NCBI GenBank assembly: GCA_037447655.1
Contig: JBBHKE010003364.1
Span: 62,001-126,000 of the forward strand
Source: Zygnema cylindricum
Lineage: Eukaryota; Streptophyta; Zygnematophyceae; Zygnematales; Zygnemataceae
Direction of reading: 5' to 3'
Length of the DNA stretch: 64,000 bases
The position numbers and the translations under genes were made by a program. Below are positions 1-10,794 of the stretch, piece after piece. The notes under the pieces were generated by a model. It saw nothing but the letters and a program-made list of their open reading frames with translations. It searched no databases and had not been told where the DNA came from. Position 1 is the stretch's first letter. Each line of letters opens with the position of its first letter.

Positions 1-363
1 CACGAAAAAAATAAATTAGACATTTGTTTCGACGGCAAACATTTAATGTCGGTTTTTATCCAACGGCACATATCGCCGCCGAGATCCCAGAATGGTCACT
101 TTGGCATTTTTGGACGTGGCATGACCTCGCGCCACGTGGAGAGATAATATTTGGTCGCCAAAATTATGGAGAGCATACAGACGAGTACCATGTGGACACG
201 CGTCCACTCAATGGCCTTGTCGTACACAGGCCGTACAGAAAGGACATCGGCCGTAGTACCTTTTTCTACTTTACAGTTATTTGATTGGATCGTTCTGTAG
301 TAGATAGGGGTTAGGAGAGGGAAGTAGGACTTAGCTTTTTTAGACAGTAACCTCTCTCTTTTG
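1..363 (+). mobile_element. Ty1/copia LTR fragment (copy W)
   Basis: This is the right-hand part of an LTR in plus orientation. It shares with the LTR at 5112-6105 the block running from GGCCGTACAGAAAG through the pyrimidine run CCTCTCTCTT. It ends where an oppositely oriented LTR begins at 364, so it is probably older DNA into which the minus-strand element Y was inserted. The left side is cut by the window edge. Open frames across it are LTR sequence, not genes. Confidence 0.7.
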
Positions 364-1445
364 TGCAACTTTGAGACATCCATTGGTACTCAAAGTAGGC
401 AGCTTACTAGAAGCCTCTAAGATAGCCTCAATTAAGAGGTCTTTGGTTGAGTATTACTGACACCCTGACAGAATAAAGACTGACCAAACTACACCCCTCG
501 GAAGGGTAGACTCCTCTGAGTCTACTACAAAAAGAATCCTTGAATTTGCTCCCTTGAGCAGTAAATTATCAATGGTCAAAGATGACCTTTTTATATAGAA
601 GCTCTTTGGGAGAGAGGCGGCTACCTCTAATTTTCTAAGTCCTAAACCCCTCTCTAAACCCTCTACTACAAATGCACAGAGCGAATCAATTAAGTGTACA
701 GTACAGAAAGGTACTTGGCCCAAAGAACTTTTTGTACAACCATTGTTCGATATGGCCAGAAAGACAACGCCTACCATATCCAGGTTCGCCATAGTATGTC
801 CCGAAGATGACGTCATCCAATATCATGTTGCCACGTGTCACTGGTATGGCTATGATCGCAAACCGAAAAATCGACCATTCCGCGATGTCGACTTCTTTCT
901 CCGCCGTTAGATTGATGTCGGCGTTAATTTATAGCCGTTAAAATACAAGTAGAACTTTTCGGTGTAATTTTATTTAACTGTGTCTGTGTGATTGTGGTCC
1001 GTTTGTCAGTAAATCGAACTTCTCTATTTCGTCATCTTTAAATAGCTATCGTACCCTATATACTTCAGCACTGGTCTTAGACTACACGATAAGACTAACA
1101 GCTACTTTGACGGACGATAGGTACCAAGATCTAATCTTGGGTCCGTCCATCTTTTTGGTAAGTTTACCAAGGGTCTACCTTCTGACTCTAGAAGAAGCAT
1201 AGGCAACCATGGCTCTAGCTTCCTCTCCAGCCTTCTGTGACTACGACAAGTATGGAGGCTAGAGAGAGAAGCTAGAAGCAAGCAGCCTCTGCTTTATCCT
1301 GCTCCTACTTCAATTAATTAAGTAACCTCAATGACTACGACAAGTATGGAGGCTAGAGAGAGAAGCTAGAAGCAAGTTGCCTCTGCTTTTTCCTCCTCCT
1401 ACTTCAATTAATTAAGTAACCTAGAAAATACCTTCAATTTCAACA
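364..1445 (-). mobile_element. Ty1/copia LTR, 3' LTR of minus-strand element Y
   Basis: On the minus strand it starts TGTTGAA at 1445, directly after a purine-rich tract, and ends ...GTTGCA at 364. It is 1082 bp and closely related to the 994-bp LTR of element Z (5112-6105). It carries the hairpin at 1109-1147 described separately. An ATG lies 20 bases from its end (minus-strand start at 383), and its frame runs out of the LTR into flanking DNA for 95 codons. Boundaries rest on comparison with Z, whose primer site fixes the LTR end. Confidence 0.75.
1109..1147 (+). repeat. LTR hairpin with T-arm-like loop
   Basis: Outer stem GACGGAC/GTCCGTC (1109-1115 with 1141-1147) encloses inner stem CCAAG/CTTGG (1124-1128 with 1136-1140) around a 7-base loop. 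The homologous hairpin in the LTR of Z (5314-5356) has inner stem CCAGG/CCTGG, so one pair has changed on both sides. The order (7-base loop, 5-bp stem, then directly the outer 3' strand) resembles the T-arm and acceptor end of a tRNA. Confidence 0.5.
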
Positions 1446-4029
1446 CTCCTCTTATTTTGTAGTCACTTTTAATTTTAATTCCACATCTCTCTCTGCAAAA
1501 AAAAATATAGGAGAAGGTACAAGCTTAGTCACATGTCTACCACCATCTCACTGTCTGGTCTATATTCTAGACTTATTATTTTGTTCTCCACCTTTTCCCT
1601 GACAAAGCTAAGTTTGATGTCCATGTGTTGTGCAGTAAAATGATGTTTCGGATTCGCAGCAATTGCAATTGCTGCTTGATTATCACAATTTTTTTTTTGA
1701 ATTCCACTCTTAAGATGCCACAATTCACCAAGCAAGGATTTGACCCGAATCAATTCCTTCACAGCAGAGCAAGATGCCATATACTCTGCCTCCATGGTAG
1801 ACTGAGCAATGACCTTTTGCTGCTTACTGCTCCAGCAACAAGCACCATTCCCCACATACAACACATATCCAGATGTACATCTTCTTATAGGAGCATCCCC
1901 ATAGCTGGCATCACTCCAAGTGGTGATGTCAGTGTTTTCCCCACCCAGATGCAGCCATAGATCCCTAGTTCTAATGAGATATCTGAAGACCCTTTTTCTT
2001 GCTTCCTAATCCCTTTTGGTAGGAGCATTCAGACTCCTACTTAGCACTCCTACAGCTGCTGCCAAATCCGGTCTGGTACAATTCATAAAATATATCAGAC
2101 TGCCCACTACCTGTCTGTATGGAATAGTCTCCATAAACTTCTTTTCTTCTAGACCTAGTTTATCATCTAGAATTAGGATGTCTCCTTCCTCACTCCCCTC
2201 ACTCCCCTTCTTTATATCCATGGGAGTCGTGCAACTGCTGGCTTTGTTCATCTGAAATTTTTCCAGCATGTTTGTAATTGCCTCTTATTGAGTTAGTCTA
2301 ATTATTCTCTTTTTCCTATCTCTCTCTACTTGTATTCCTAGAATATATCTAGCCTCCCCCATATCCTTAATTTAGAATCTTCCCTTTAGATATGTTTTTA
2401 GTTTGTTAATTTTCTTTAATGACTTACTTTGAACAAGAATATCATCAAACTAAATTGTAATAAAGATGACACCTTCCTCATCTTCAAAAACATAAATTGA
2501 ATGATCTGAAATGATGCGGATGTATCCCAGGACGGTAAAGAACTCATCAAGTTTCTTGTTCCATTGTCATGGCGCGTGTTTCAAACCATAGAGAGATTTG
2601 ATCAGCTCGCATACCTTACTTTGCTCTCCTTGTTCCACGAATCCTTTCGCCTGTTGCATGATGATCTCCTCTTCTAGTTCTCGATGTAGGAAAGCTGTCT
2701 TTATGTCTATCTGGTGTACTTCCATGTCTCTACAACCGCCAGACTGAGAAGTATCCGGACCGAGGGAAATCTAACCACCGGAGCGAAGGTTTCTTCGTAA
2801 TCTATTCCCTCTTTCTGAGTAAAACCATTCGCCACTAACCGGGCCTTATACCGCTCAATAGTATTGTTCTGATTCAGTTTTAATTTGAAAACCCACTTAC
2901 ATCCAATTGGTTTTCGATCGGGTGGATAGTCCACTAACTCCCATGTATTAGCCGCCATGATAGAAGCCATCTCTTCATTGATGGCCGTCTTCCACCGGTT
3001 TCTTTTCGGACAGTTCATTGCCTCTTCATATGTTTGAGGTTCGTCCGGGTGAGACAATTTAGTTTCCTTTGTAGTTTACTTGTTTCTCTTGTAGCCTTTT
3101 GCTGCTTCTTCTCCCCCCCTCAAAGTCTGCGGCCGAAATAGATGGTTATCATGGATTCTTTCGAATCACCACGGCTTCTCCCCTGTCTTGGATCCATATC
3201 CTTTTCCACCATGTCTTCAGCTTGTGTCATTGGTTTTTCCAAGTTCAAGTCTTTCTCTGTATGTTTTGAATCTGCAAGAATATCATCTTCTTGAAGACCT
3301 GGATGGTTAGGAAGATGATAGTTATCAGAATTGTCTGACTGAAATCTGATTCTGACTCACTTTGAGGATGTAAAAGGATCTACCGACTTACCTTCATCCA
3401 TAGCTACCAGATGCTTTACTAAAATTATATCCTCTCTTTTTAGATCATACACTCTATACCCTCCTCATCATATCCTAGCAAGTATCCGGGTTTCCCTTTA
3501 GGATCTAGTTTCTAGTTTGATTTATCTGTATCTAAACTGAAGACTTTACTACCGAGAACCTTTAAGTGAGATAGATTTGGTTTTCGGCCGGTCCATTTCT
3601 CATATGGAGTTTGGCCTTTCACCGCCGAAGTTAGTATTCTGTTTCTCAAATAATTAGCACAATTCATAGCTTTGGCCCAAAATCTTTTTCCTATCCTTTT
3701 ATCTGACAACATACTCCAGGAACTATCATTCAATGTCCTATTCAATCTCTCGGCAACACCATTCTGTTCCGGGTTTTCCGGAACTGTCTTTTGATGTTGA
3801 ACACGATCCTCCTTTAAGAACTCCTCAAACTGATTGGAGGTATATTCCCCTCCATTGTCAACTCTTACTCTCTTTATTCGGGTCTCGTGGAGCTTCTCGG
3901 CCCATGCCTTATATTGTTTGAAATACTCCGGAGTTTTTGATTTGTTTTTTCAAAAAGTATACCCGGGAGTACCAGGACCAATAATCAGTTATGGTTAGCA
4001 TAAATCTTTTGCCTCCGGGTGATGGCACT
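1446..4029 (-). pseudogene. Ty1/copia pol remnant of element Y (INT, RT, RNase H)
   Basis: Read on the minus strand from 4029 this is an integrase core remnant, then reverse transcriptase, then RNase H. The integrase piece around 3512-3745 encodes a frame starting MNRTLNDSSW. RT N-terminal sequence at 2707-3057 has [20 protein letters not shown] and [20 protein letters not shown]. The palm-to-RNase H linker is at 2006-2269 and RNase H at 1529-1864 (QSTMEAEYMASCSAV, CDNQAAIAIAANPKHH). Frameshifts and stops separate the pieces. Gag, the zinc knuckle, protease and the integrase N-terminus are absent, because the region begins abruptly next to LTR X at 4030. A purine tract just before the LTR at 1445 is the expected plus-strand primer. 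The protein matches elements Z and V, so this is the same family. Confidence 0.85.
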
Positions 4030-5027
4030 TGCAATTTTGTGTCCCCCATTATGGACCAAAATTGAGGAAGCCTCTAGGTATTTTTACACTAACCCACTTT
4101 CAACTACAGCAAGTGCCACCCAAGAAGGCAAATAAACAATCTGACTGCACCCCTGTGCAGTCTGGACTCCTCTGAGTTCAAAGCAAAAAAAATCACTGAA
4201 AACGCACAACCAGGCGATTAGTTATCAAGTGGCAAAGATGCCAATATTAATACAAGCTTGTTGGGAGAGAGGCGGCTACCTCCTCAATCCTCTAAGTCCT
4301 AAACCCCTCTCACAACCCCTATCTACTGATGTACAAACCAATCAAAATACTGTACAGTACAGAAAGGTACTATGGCCGATTTACTTTTTGTACGGCCTGT
4401 GTACGACAATGCCATGGATTGGACGTCTGTCTCCTCCAGACTTGTCCTCGTGTTACCCGGGATTCCTTCTTCCCAATAATATCATGCCACGCGTCGACGA
4501 GTCATGTCACGTCCAAAAACCGCCAAGACGGCTATTTCGAGATCGCGGCGATGATGCGGACCGTCGGATCAAAACCAGCTTTTAATGTTCCCCCTTCAAA
4601 ATAACAAATGTCCGGTACATTTGTTTCGTACGCACCAAAACTCAACTAGTTTCTATTTCCTTTATTATTATTCCGTTGAATGAATTAATGATCTTGCTAA
4701 TGTTTAAATAGTTATCAAACACTATGTATCCTAACGGACTACTACGACAGACCGGTAAGAGTTGACGGCTACGCCATGCTCTGCAGGTCAGAGGTTCGAG
4801 TCCTGCAGGACTCAACATTTTTGTAGAGAGTGACTTAGGTCACTTTTTAGTCCTGCCTATGGAGCTGAGGCAGCCATGGCTCCACCGCCCTCTCTCTTCT
4901 TCAGTGACTACAACAAGTTTGGTGGCTAGAGAGAGAAGGTGGAGTCAGGCTGCCTGTGCTTTTTCCTTTAGTTAGTTCACCTAATTAAGACCTAGAAAAT
5001 ACCTTCCCTAAATCATTGATTTCAACA
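4030..5027 (-). mobile_element. Ty1/copia LTR (copy X)
   Basis: On the minus strand it starts TGTTGAAATC at 5027 and ends ...AAATTGCA at 4030; 998 bp, alignable to but clearly diverged from LTRs Y and Z. Upstream (5028-5111) lies the 3' tail of its own internal region. Downstream it abuts integrase codons of Y directly, without a primer-binding site, so X looks inserted in, or recombined with, Y's integrase region. Its terminal ATG (minus strand, 4049) opens a frame that passes into Y's integrase: MGDTKLQ is followed by VPSPGGK. Confidence 0.7.
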
Positions 5028-5111
5028 CTCCCCTTATTATCTAGTCTAATTTCAGTTTCTCTTCTTAACCACACTTTTCTCTACAGTATTTTAACTTGGG
5101 AGATGGCACAG
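5028..5111 (-). mobile_element. 3' internal tail and polypurine tract of element X
   Basis: The minus strand reads into a purine-rich tract (AATAAGGGGAG type) immediately before the LTR start at 5027, matching the tracts before 10470 and 12552. The preceding bases are the decayed end of RNase H and the 3' untranslated region. The rest of element X is missing: it stops exactly where the plus-strand LTR of Z starts at 5112. Confidence 0.6.
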
Positions 5112-6105
5112 TGTTGAAGTTAAAGGTATTTCCTAGGTTATTTAAATGATTTAAATAGGAGAAGGAAAAAGCAGAGGCAGCCTGCTTCTAACTTCTCTCT
5201 CTAGCCCCCATACTTGTCGTAGTCACTGAAGGCTGGAGAGGAAGCTAGAGCCATGGCTGCCTATGCTCCTTCTAGAGTGAGAAGACAGATCCTTGGCAAA
5301 CTTACCAAAAGGATTGACGGACCCAGGATTTGATCCTGGTACCTACCATCCGTCAAAGTAGCCGTTAGTCTTGCCCTGTAGTCTAAGACCAATGCTGAAG
5401 TATGTAAGGTACGATAACTACTTAAAGATGACGAAATAGAGAAGTTTGATTTACTGACAAACTGACCACAACCACACAGACACAGTTAAAATAGAATTAA
5501 ACCGGAAATGTAGTACTTGTATTTTAAACGACTACAAAATTAAGGCGGACATCAATCTAACGACGGAGAAAGAAGTCGACATCGCGGAATGGTTGATTTG
5601 GCGGTTTGCGGTCATAACTACAACAGGTGACACGTGGCAACATGACATTGGATAACGGCATCTCCGGGACACACTATGGCGAACCCGGATATAACAGGCG
5701 TCGTTTTTCTGGCCATGTCGTACAATGGCCGTACAGAAAGTACTTCGGACGAAGTGCCTTTCTGTACTGTACACTCAATTGATTGGCTCCGTACATCAGT
5801 AGGAGGGGGTTTAGAGAGGGGATTTAGGACTTAGAAAATTTGAGGTAGCCGCCTCTCTCTTAGAGAGCTCTTGTATAAAAGGGTCATCTTCGACCATTGA
5901 TAATTAACTGGTCAAGGGAGCAAATTGAAGGATTCTTTTTGTGGCAGACTCAGAGGAGTCTGCCCTTCCAAGGGGTGCAGTTTGGTCAATCTGTATTCTG
6001 TCAGGGTGTCAGCAATATTCACACAAAGCTTAAAGAACTGAGGTTATCCTAGAGGCTTCTATCAAGCTGCCTACTCTGAGTACCTATGGAGGTCTCAGAG
6101 TTGCA
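5112..6105 (+). mobile_element. 5' LTR of element Z
   Basis: Starts TGTTGAAGTTAAAGG and ends GTTGCA directly before the primer-binding site, giving 994 bp. Its first 325 bases are repeated in the truncated 3' LTR at 10470-10794. A TATAAAAG box lies near 5874, suitable for the LTR promoter. It contains hairpin 5314-5356 and an ATG at 6086, 20 bases before its end, that is in frame with gag. Confidence 0.8.
5314..5356 (-). repeat. LTR hairpin with T-arm-like loop, copy in Z
   Basis: Outer arms TTGACGGA (5314-5321) and TCCGTCAA (5349-5356) are exact reverse complements. Inner arms CCAGG (5323-5327) and CCTGG (5335-5339) enclose a 7-base loop. On the minus strand the loop region reads GGATCAAATCC, close to the tRNA B box GGTTCAAATCC. 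The copy near 10668-10715 has lost the inner pairing. Confidence 0.5.
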
Positions 6106-7181
6106 GGTTATGGGCCCACCCTCTAGGGTGCCCATTTTCAATGGGACTGGATTCATCTACTGGGAGAGTATGATGATGGGAGCCCTATGTGAGAAAAGAT
6201 TTTGGGGAATAGTGAGTGGGCGACTGAAGCGCCCATCTGATCCTGCTATTCCTCCAGGGTTTGGAGGAAGCAAATTTTGTAGGAAACCAGATCCACCGTC
6301 ATCAGAGGAATCAGAAGACGGGGAAAGCATCGTGATGGAAAAAGGGAAAGAAAAGAGAAATCCACACCTATAGCAACCGGATCTACTTTCATGTCTCCTA
6401 TTTCAGGAATAAGGAGAATGATATCGATACCTAGGACTACAACAACATGGCAGCCAAGCATTTTGTCCTCCGTCATCTCACACAAGGACTCGTAGGTCCT
6501 CATTTGCAGGTGGAAAGGGCATCCGATCTGTGGGATGCGCTTATATAGATGTACCGTAGCGGTACTATTCAGGAACAGAAGCTAGCAGACCAAAGGATTA
6601 ATGGATACTTTCACAAAGGAGAGAAGATGCGCGATTTCTCCAATGAGCTGGCTATACTCTTCATGGAGTTTAAGTGTGCCGAAAAAGTGGAAACCGAGAA
6701 GGCAAAGGTACACTGCTTACTCATGAAATTACCCGATGAGTATGAGAACATTGTAAACCGGGTAAAGTATCTACCGGACTCCAGGTGGATATGGAATTCA
6801 GTAGTTGGTATGATTCTCGTCTGAGAGAATACAATCGAAATTCGGAGGGGAGTTAAGAATGGACAAGCCTTGGCGGCTGGAGCAAGTTGGAGAAACAAAG
6901 ATTCACGGAAACCCCCTGGAAGCCATGGAGGGGGAGACCTGAAAAATCAATCCGATGAATCCAGAACAAGGGGATCAAAGGGGCTTTGTCATTTCTGTAA
7001 GAAACTCGGGCATTACATGGCAGAATGTACCAAACTGACCGAGCTCCGGATAAAGGAGGGGCAGACCGGGGGTCAAACACGAGGGAAGAAAAAGGCACTT
7101 GTCACTAAGGTACTCGAGGAGGAATCCGATGAGGAGGACAACGAACTTCTCTTGGATGAGGAGTTGGAGGATAAAACATAA
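6086..7181 (+). pseudogene. Ty1/copia gag with CCHC zinc knuckle (element Z)
   Basis: Gag begins either at the ATG inside the LTR end (6086) or at the ATG overlapping the primer site (6110). The early frame carries PIFNGTGFIYWESMMMGAL, the copia gag N-terminal pattern (PxFxGxNYxxW type). The middle at 6549-6824 is gag core with EKVETEKAKVHCLLMKLPDE. The nucleocapsid part holds one CCHC knuckle, CHFCKKLGHYMAEC, at 6987-7028, followed by a Lys/Glu-rich tail. Stops near 6373 and 6547 and a shift near 6824 break the frame, so no intact gag can be made. Confidence 0.8.
6106..6120 (+). other. Primer-binding site, half-tRNA initiator Met type
   Basis: GGTTATGGGCCCACC follows the LTR end (TTGCA, 6101-6105) with no gap. 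From memory of the plant initiator tRNA-Met sequence, it is the exact complement of 15 nt around the CAU anticodon. The usual plant site matches the tRNA 3' end (TGGTATCAGAGC) and is not seen here. Drosophila copia and yeast Ty5 prime from the same tRNA region using a cleaved half-tRNA. The match was made by eye. Confidence 0.75.
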
Positions 7182-7238
7182 GTCGAAATTCCACGAAAGC
7201 AGAAATGTGCTTTCGGTGGACTGAAAGGTGAAGGAGGC

Positions 7239-7952
7239 CGGATTGTGGATTCAGGTGCATCCATGCACATGTGCAAAGATAAGCATTTGTTTACTAAGTT
7301 GAGAAAGATCCCTACAGTAGAGATTGAATATAGGGATGGGAGGGTGGTGACCACTACTTATGTAGGATCGGAAGATCTGAAAGTCGTAGTGGAGGGAAAA
7401 ACCTCAATAGTTACGTTCTCCGATGTATTGTTTATTCCGGAGTTAAACAAAAATATTATCTCTACGTCTGTATTAGATGATAAAGGATTTGAAACTAGCA
7501 CCAGAAAAGGAGGCTTTACAGCTAGCTTTGAGGAAGATGTGTATTTCAGTGCTGAGAAAGGTAGTCAAGGAATGTTCAGGCTTGCTTTAAGTAATGAAAA
7601 ACTCAAACTTTACTATGCTGGTATCAATGATATTATGTTGTGGCATAAGAGACTTGGGCATTTGAATCTAGAAAAGTTAAAAGAAATGAAAAAATTGGGA
7701 GTAGTTGAAGGGATACGCTTTGGGGAAAATGATAATGTGAGTGATTGCAGTGGGTGTGCTCAAGGTAAAGCACACAGATTACCATTCCCAAAGGAAGCAA
7801 CTTATAAAGGAGAAAAAGTTCTTGATTTGGTACACACGGACATTTGGGGACCGGCGAGAGTGCCATCACCCGGAGGCAAAATATTTATGCTAACCATTGC
7901 TGATGATTGGTCCCGGTACTCCCGGGTATACTTTCTGAAAAATAAATCATAA
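7239..7952 (+). pseudogene. Ty1/copia protease and integrase N-terminal half (element Z)
   Basis: The aspartic protease active site IVDSGASMHMC lies at about 7239-7271. After the protease, the integrase zinc domain reads HKRLGHLN...CSGCAQGK (about 7639-7770; a His pair and a Cys pair). The first catalytic Asp of the DDE core follows in LVHTDIWGP (about 7828-7854), then FMLTIADDWSRYSRVYF. A stop at 7950-7952 ends the open frame (about 235 codons), so this is the best preserved stretch of Z. Confidence 0.85.
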
Positions 7953-8840
7953 ACTCCGGAGTATTTCAAACAATATAAGGCATGGGTCGAGAAACTTCAC
8001 GGGACCTGAATAAAGAGAGTAAGAAGTGGCAAAAGAGGGGAATATACCTCCAATCAGTTTGAGGAGTTCTTAAAGGAGGATGGTGTTCAACATCAAAAGA
8101 CAGTTCCAGAAAACTCGGAACAGAATGGTGTTGCCGAGAGATTGAATAGGACACTAAATGATAGTGCCCGGAGTTTGTTGTCAGATAAAAGGATAGGAAA
8201 AAGATTTTGGGCACAAGCTATGAATTGTGCTAATTATTTGAGAAACATAGTTCTAACTTCGGCGGTGAAAGGCCTAAACTCCATATGAGAAATAGACCGG
8301 CCGAAAACCAAATCTATCTCACTTAAAGGTTTTCGGTAGTAAAGTCTTAAGTTTAGATACAGATAAATCAAACTGGAAACTAGATCCTAAAGGGAAACCC
8401 GGATACTTGCTACGATATGATGAGGATGTAAAAGGATATAGAGCGTATGATCTAAAGAGAGAAGATATAATTTTAGTAAAGCATCTGGAAGCTATAGATG
8501 AAGGGAAGTCAGTAGATCCCTTTAAATCCTCAAAGTCAGAATCAGATTTGAGTCAGCCAATTCTGATGACGTTCATCTCCCTAACTATCCTGGTTTTCAA
8601 GAAGATGATACTCTTGTAGGTTCGAATGATATCCTCGCAGATTCAAAACAGACAGAGAAAGACTTGAACTTGGAAACACCAATGACATAAGCGGAAGACG
8701 TGGTGGAAACGGATATGGATTTGAGGGACAGGGGAGAAGCCGTGGTGAATCGAAAGAATCCACTAGAACCATCTATTCTAGCCGCAGATTTTGAGGGAGG
8801 GAGAAGAAGCAACAAAAGGCTTCAACTGAAACAAGTTAAT
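7953..8840 (+). pseudogene. Ty1/copia integrase C-terminal half (element Z)
   Basis: After the stop at 7952 the remaining integrase is spread over several frames. Recognisable are the core end ENSEQNGVAERLNRTL (about 8107-8160) with the catalytic Glu region, then FWAQAMNCANYLRN and a GKPGYLLRYDEDVKGYRAYD segment (about 8392-8445). The part to about 8840 is the linker to reverse transcriptase. Several stops and small indels are visible, so no function is possible. Confidence 0.75.
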
Positions 8841-8879
8841 AACAAGGTAACTATACTATCTCACCCGGATTAACCTCAA

Positions 8880-9900
8880 ACATATGAAGAGGCAATGAAC
8901 TGTCCAAAAAGAAACCGTTGGAAGACGACCATCAATGAAGAAATGGCTTCAATCATGGCAGCTGAAACATGGGAGCTGGTAGACTGTCCACCCGATAGAT
9001 AACCAATTGGATGTAAGTGGGTTTTCAAACTAAAACTGAATCTGGACAATACTATTGAGCACTATAAGGCCCGGTTAGTGGCGAAAGGTTTTACTCAGAA
9101 AGAGGGAATAGACTACAAAGAAACCAACGCTCCGGTGGTCAGATTTCCCTCGGTCCGGATACCTCTCAGTCTGGCGGTTGTAGAAGACATAGAAGTACAC
9201 CAGATGGACATAAAGACAGGGTTTCTACATGGAGAACTAGAGGAGGAGATCTTCATGCGACAGCCGGAAAGATTCGTGGAACAAGGAGAAGAAAGTAAGG
9301 TATGCCGAATGATCAAATATCTCTATGGTTTGAAACAGGCGCCTGCACAGTGGAACAAGAAACTTGATGAGTTCCTTACCAGTCTGGGATACTTTCGCAT
9401 CAGTTCAAACCATTCAATTTAAGTTTTTGAAGACCAGAAAGGTGTCATTTTTATTGCAATTTACGTTGATGATTTTCTTGTTCTAAGTAAGTCATTAAAG
9501 AAAATTAACAAACTAAAAACAGATCTAAAGGGAAGATTCGAAATTAAGGATATGGGGGAGGCTAGATATATTCTGGGAATACAACTAGAGAGAGATAGGA
9601 AAAAGAGGATAATTAGACTAACTCAGAAACAGGCAATTGGAAACATGCTGGAAAAATTTTAGATGAACAAAGCCAACAGTTGCACGACTCCCATGGATCT
9701 AAAGAAGGGGAGTGAGGGGAGTGAGGAAGGAGACATCCTAATTCTAGATGATGAACTAGGTCCAGAAGAAAAGAAGTTTATGGAGACTATTCCATACAGA
9801 CAGGTAGTGGGCAGTCTGATATATTTTATGAATTGTACCAGACCGGATTTGGCAGCAGCTGTAGGAGTGCTAAGTAGGAGTTTGAATGCTCCTACCAAAA
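8880..9900 (+). pseudogene. Ty1/copia reverse transcriptase (element Z)
   Basis: Reads [20 protein letters not shown], then [48 protein letters not shown] and the catalytic box FIAIYVDDFLVLSKS near 9447-9491. The YVDD box is intact, but stops interrupt the frame near 9000, 9421 and 9660. The connecting segment (MNKANSCTTPMDLKKGSEG and NCTRPDLAAAVGVLSRSLNA) runs to about 9900. It is nearly identical in order and wording to Y and V, so the three are one family. Confidence 0.85.
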
Positions 9901-9904
9901 GGGA

Positions 9905-10457
9905 TTAAGAAGCAGGAAAAAGGGTCCTCAGATATCTCATTGGAACTAGGGATCTATAGCTGCATCTGGGTGAGGAAAACACTGATATCACCACTTGGAG
10001 TGATGCCAGCTATGGGGATGCTCCTATAAGAAGATGTACATCTGGATATGTGTTGTATGTGGGGAATGGTGCTTGTTGCTGGAGTAGTAAGCAGCAAAAG
10101 GTCATTGCTCAGTCTACCATGGAGGCAGAGTATATGGCATCTTGCTCTGCTGTGAAGGAATTGATGTGGGTCAAATCATTGCTTGGTGGATTCGGGCATC
10201 TTAAGAGTGGAATTCAGAAAATATTTTGTGATAATCAAGCAGCAATTGCAATTGCAGCTAATCCCTAACATCATTTAAAGCAAAACACATGGACATCAGA
10301 CTTAGCTTTGTTAGGGAAAAGGTGGAGAACAAAATAATAAGTCTAGAATACAGACCTGACAATGAGATGGTGGGAGACATGATGACTAAGCTTGTACCTT
10401 CTCCTAAATTATTTTTTTGCAAAGAGAGATGTGGACTTAAAATTAAAAGTGACTAGA
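9905..10457 (+). pseudogene. Ty1/copia RNase H (element Z)
   Basis: The RNase H core is visible as ITTWSDASYGDAPIRRCTSG (about 9990-10049), STMEAEYMASCSAVKEL with its catalytic Glu, and FCDNQAAIAIAANP with an Asp (to 10265). A TAA at 10266-10268 and later shifts break the C-terminal end. The 3' untranslated part follows and ends in the polypurine tract at 10458-10469. Confidence 0.8.
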
Positions 10458-10469
10458 AAATAAGGGGAG

Positions 10470-10794
10470 TGTTGAAATTAAAGGTATTTCCTAGGTTATT
10501 TAAATGATTTAAATAGGAGCAGGAAAAAGCAGAGGCAGCCTTCTTCTAACTTCTCTCTCTAGCCCCTATACTTGTCGTAGTCACTGAAGGCTGGAGAGGA
10601 AGCTAGAGCCATGGCTGCGTATGCTCCTTCTAGCGTTAGAAGGCAGAACCTTGGTAAACTTACCAAAAGGATTGACGGACCCAGGATTTGAATATGGTAC
10701 CTACCATCCGTCAAAGTAGCCGTTAGTCTTGCCCTGTAGTCTAAGACCAATGCAGAATTATATAAGGTACGATAACTACTTAAAGATGACGAAT
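10470..10794 (+). mobile_element. Truncated 3' LTR of element Z
   Basis: Begins TGTTGAAATTAAAGG right after the AATAAGGGGAG tract and follows the 5' LTR (5112 onward) for about 325 bases with scattered differences. It then leaves it in GATGACGA at about 10794 and continues as internal sequence of element V. The LTR differences show that the insertion is not recent. Confidence 0.8.

Larger units (their letters stand above)
5112..10794 (+). mobile_element. Ty1/copia retrotransposon Z, 3' LTR truncated
   Basis: Order on the plus strand: LTR (5112-6105), primer site (6106-6120), gag with CCHC knuckle, protease, integrase, reverse transcriptase, RNase H, polypurine tract (10458-10469), then a 3' LTR that breaks after 325 bp at 10794. 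Protease before integrase before RT is the Ty1/copia order. Many stops and frameshifts make it non-autonomous. Beyond 10794 the sequence switches to the RT region of a related element (V), so the right end was lost by deletion or recombination. Confidence 0.9.

Noticed and set aside
4741-4820. tRNA gene with B box GGTTCGAGTCC
   Set aside because: Only the T-loop part is convincing; no acceptor or D arm pairs. It corresponds to the hairpin segment of the copia LTR X.
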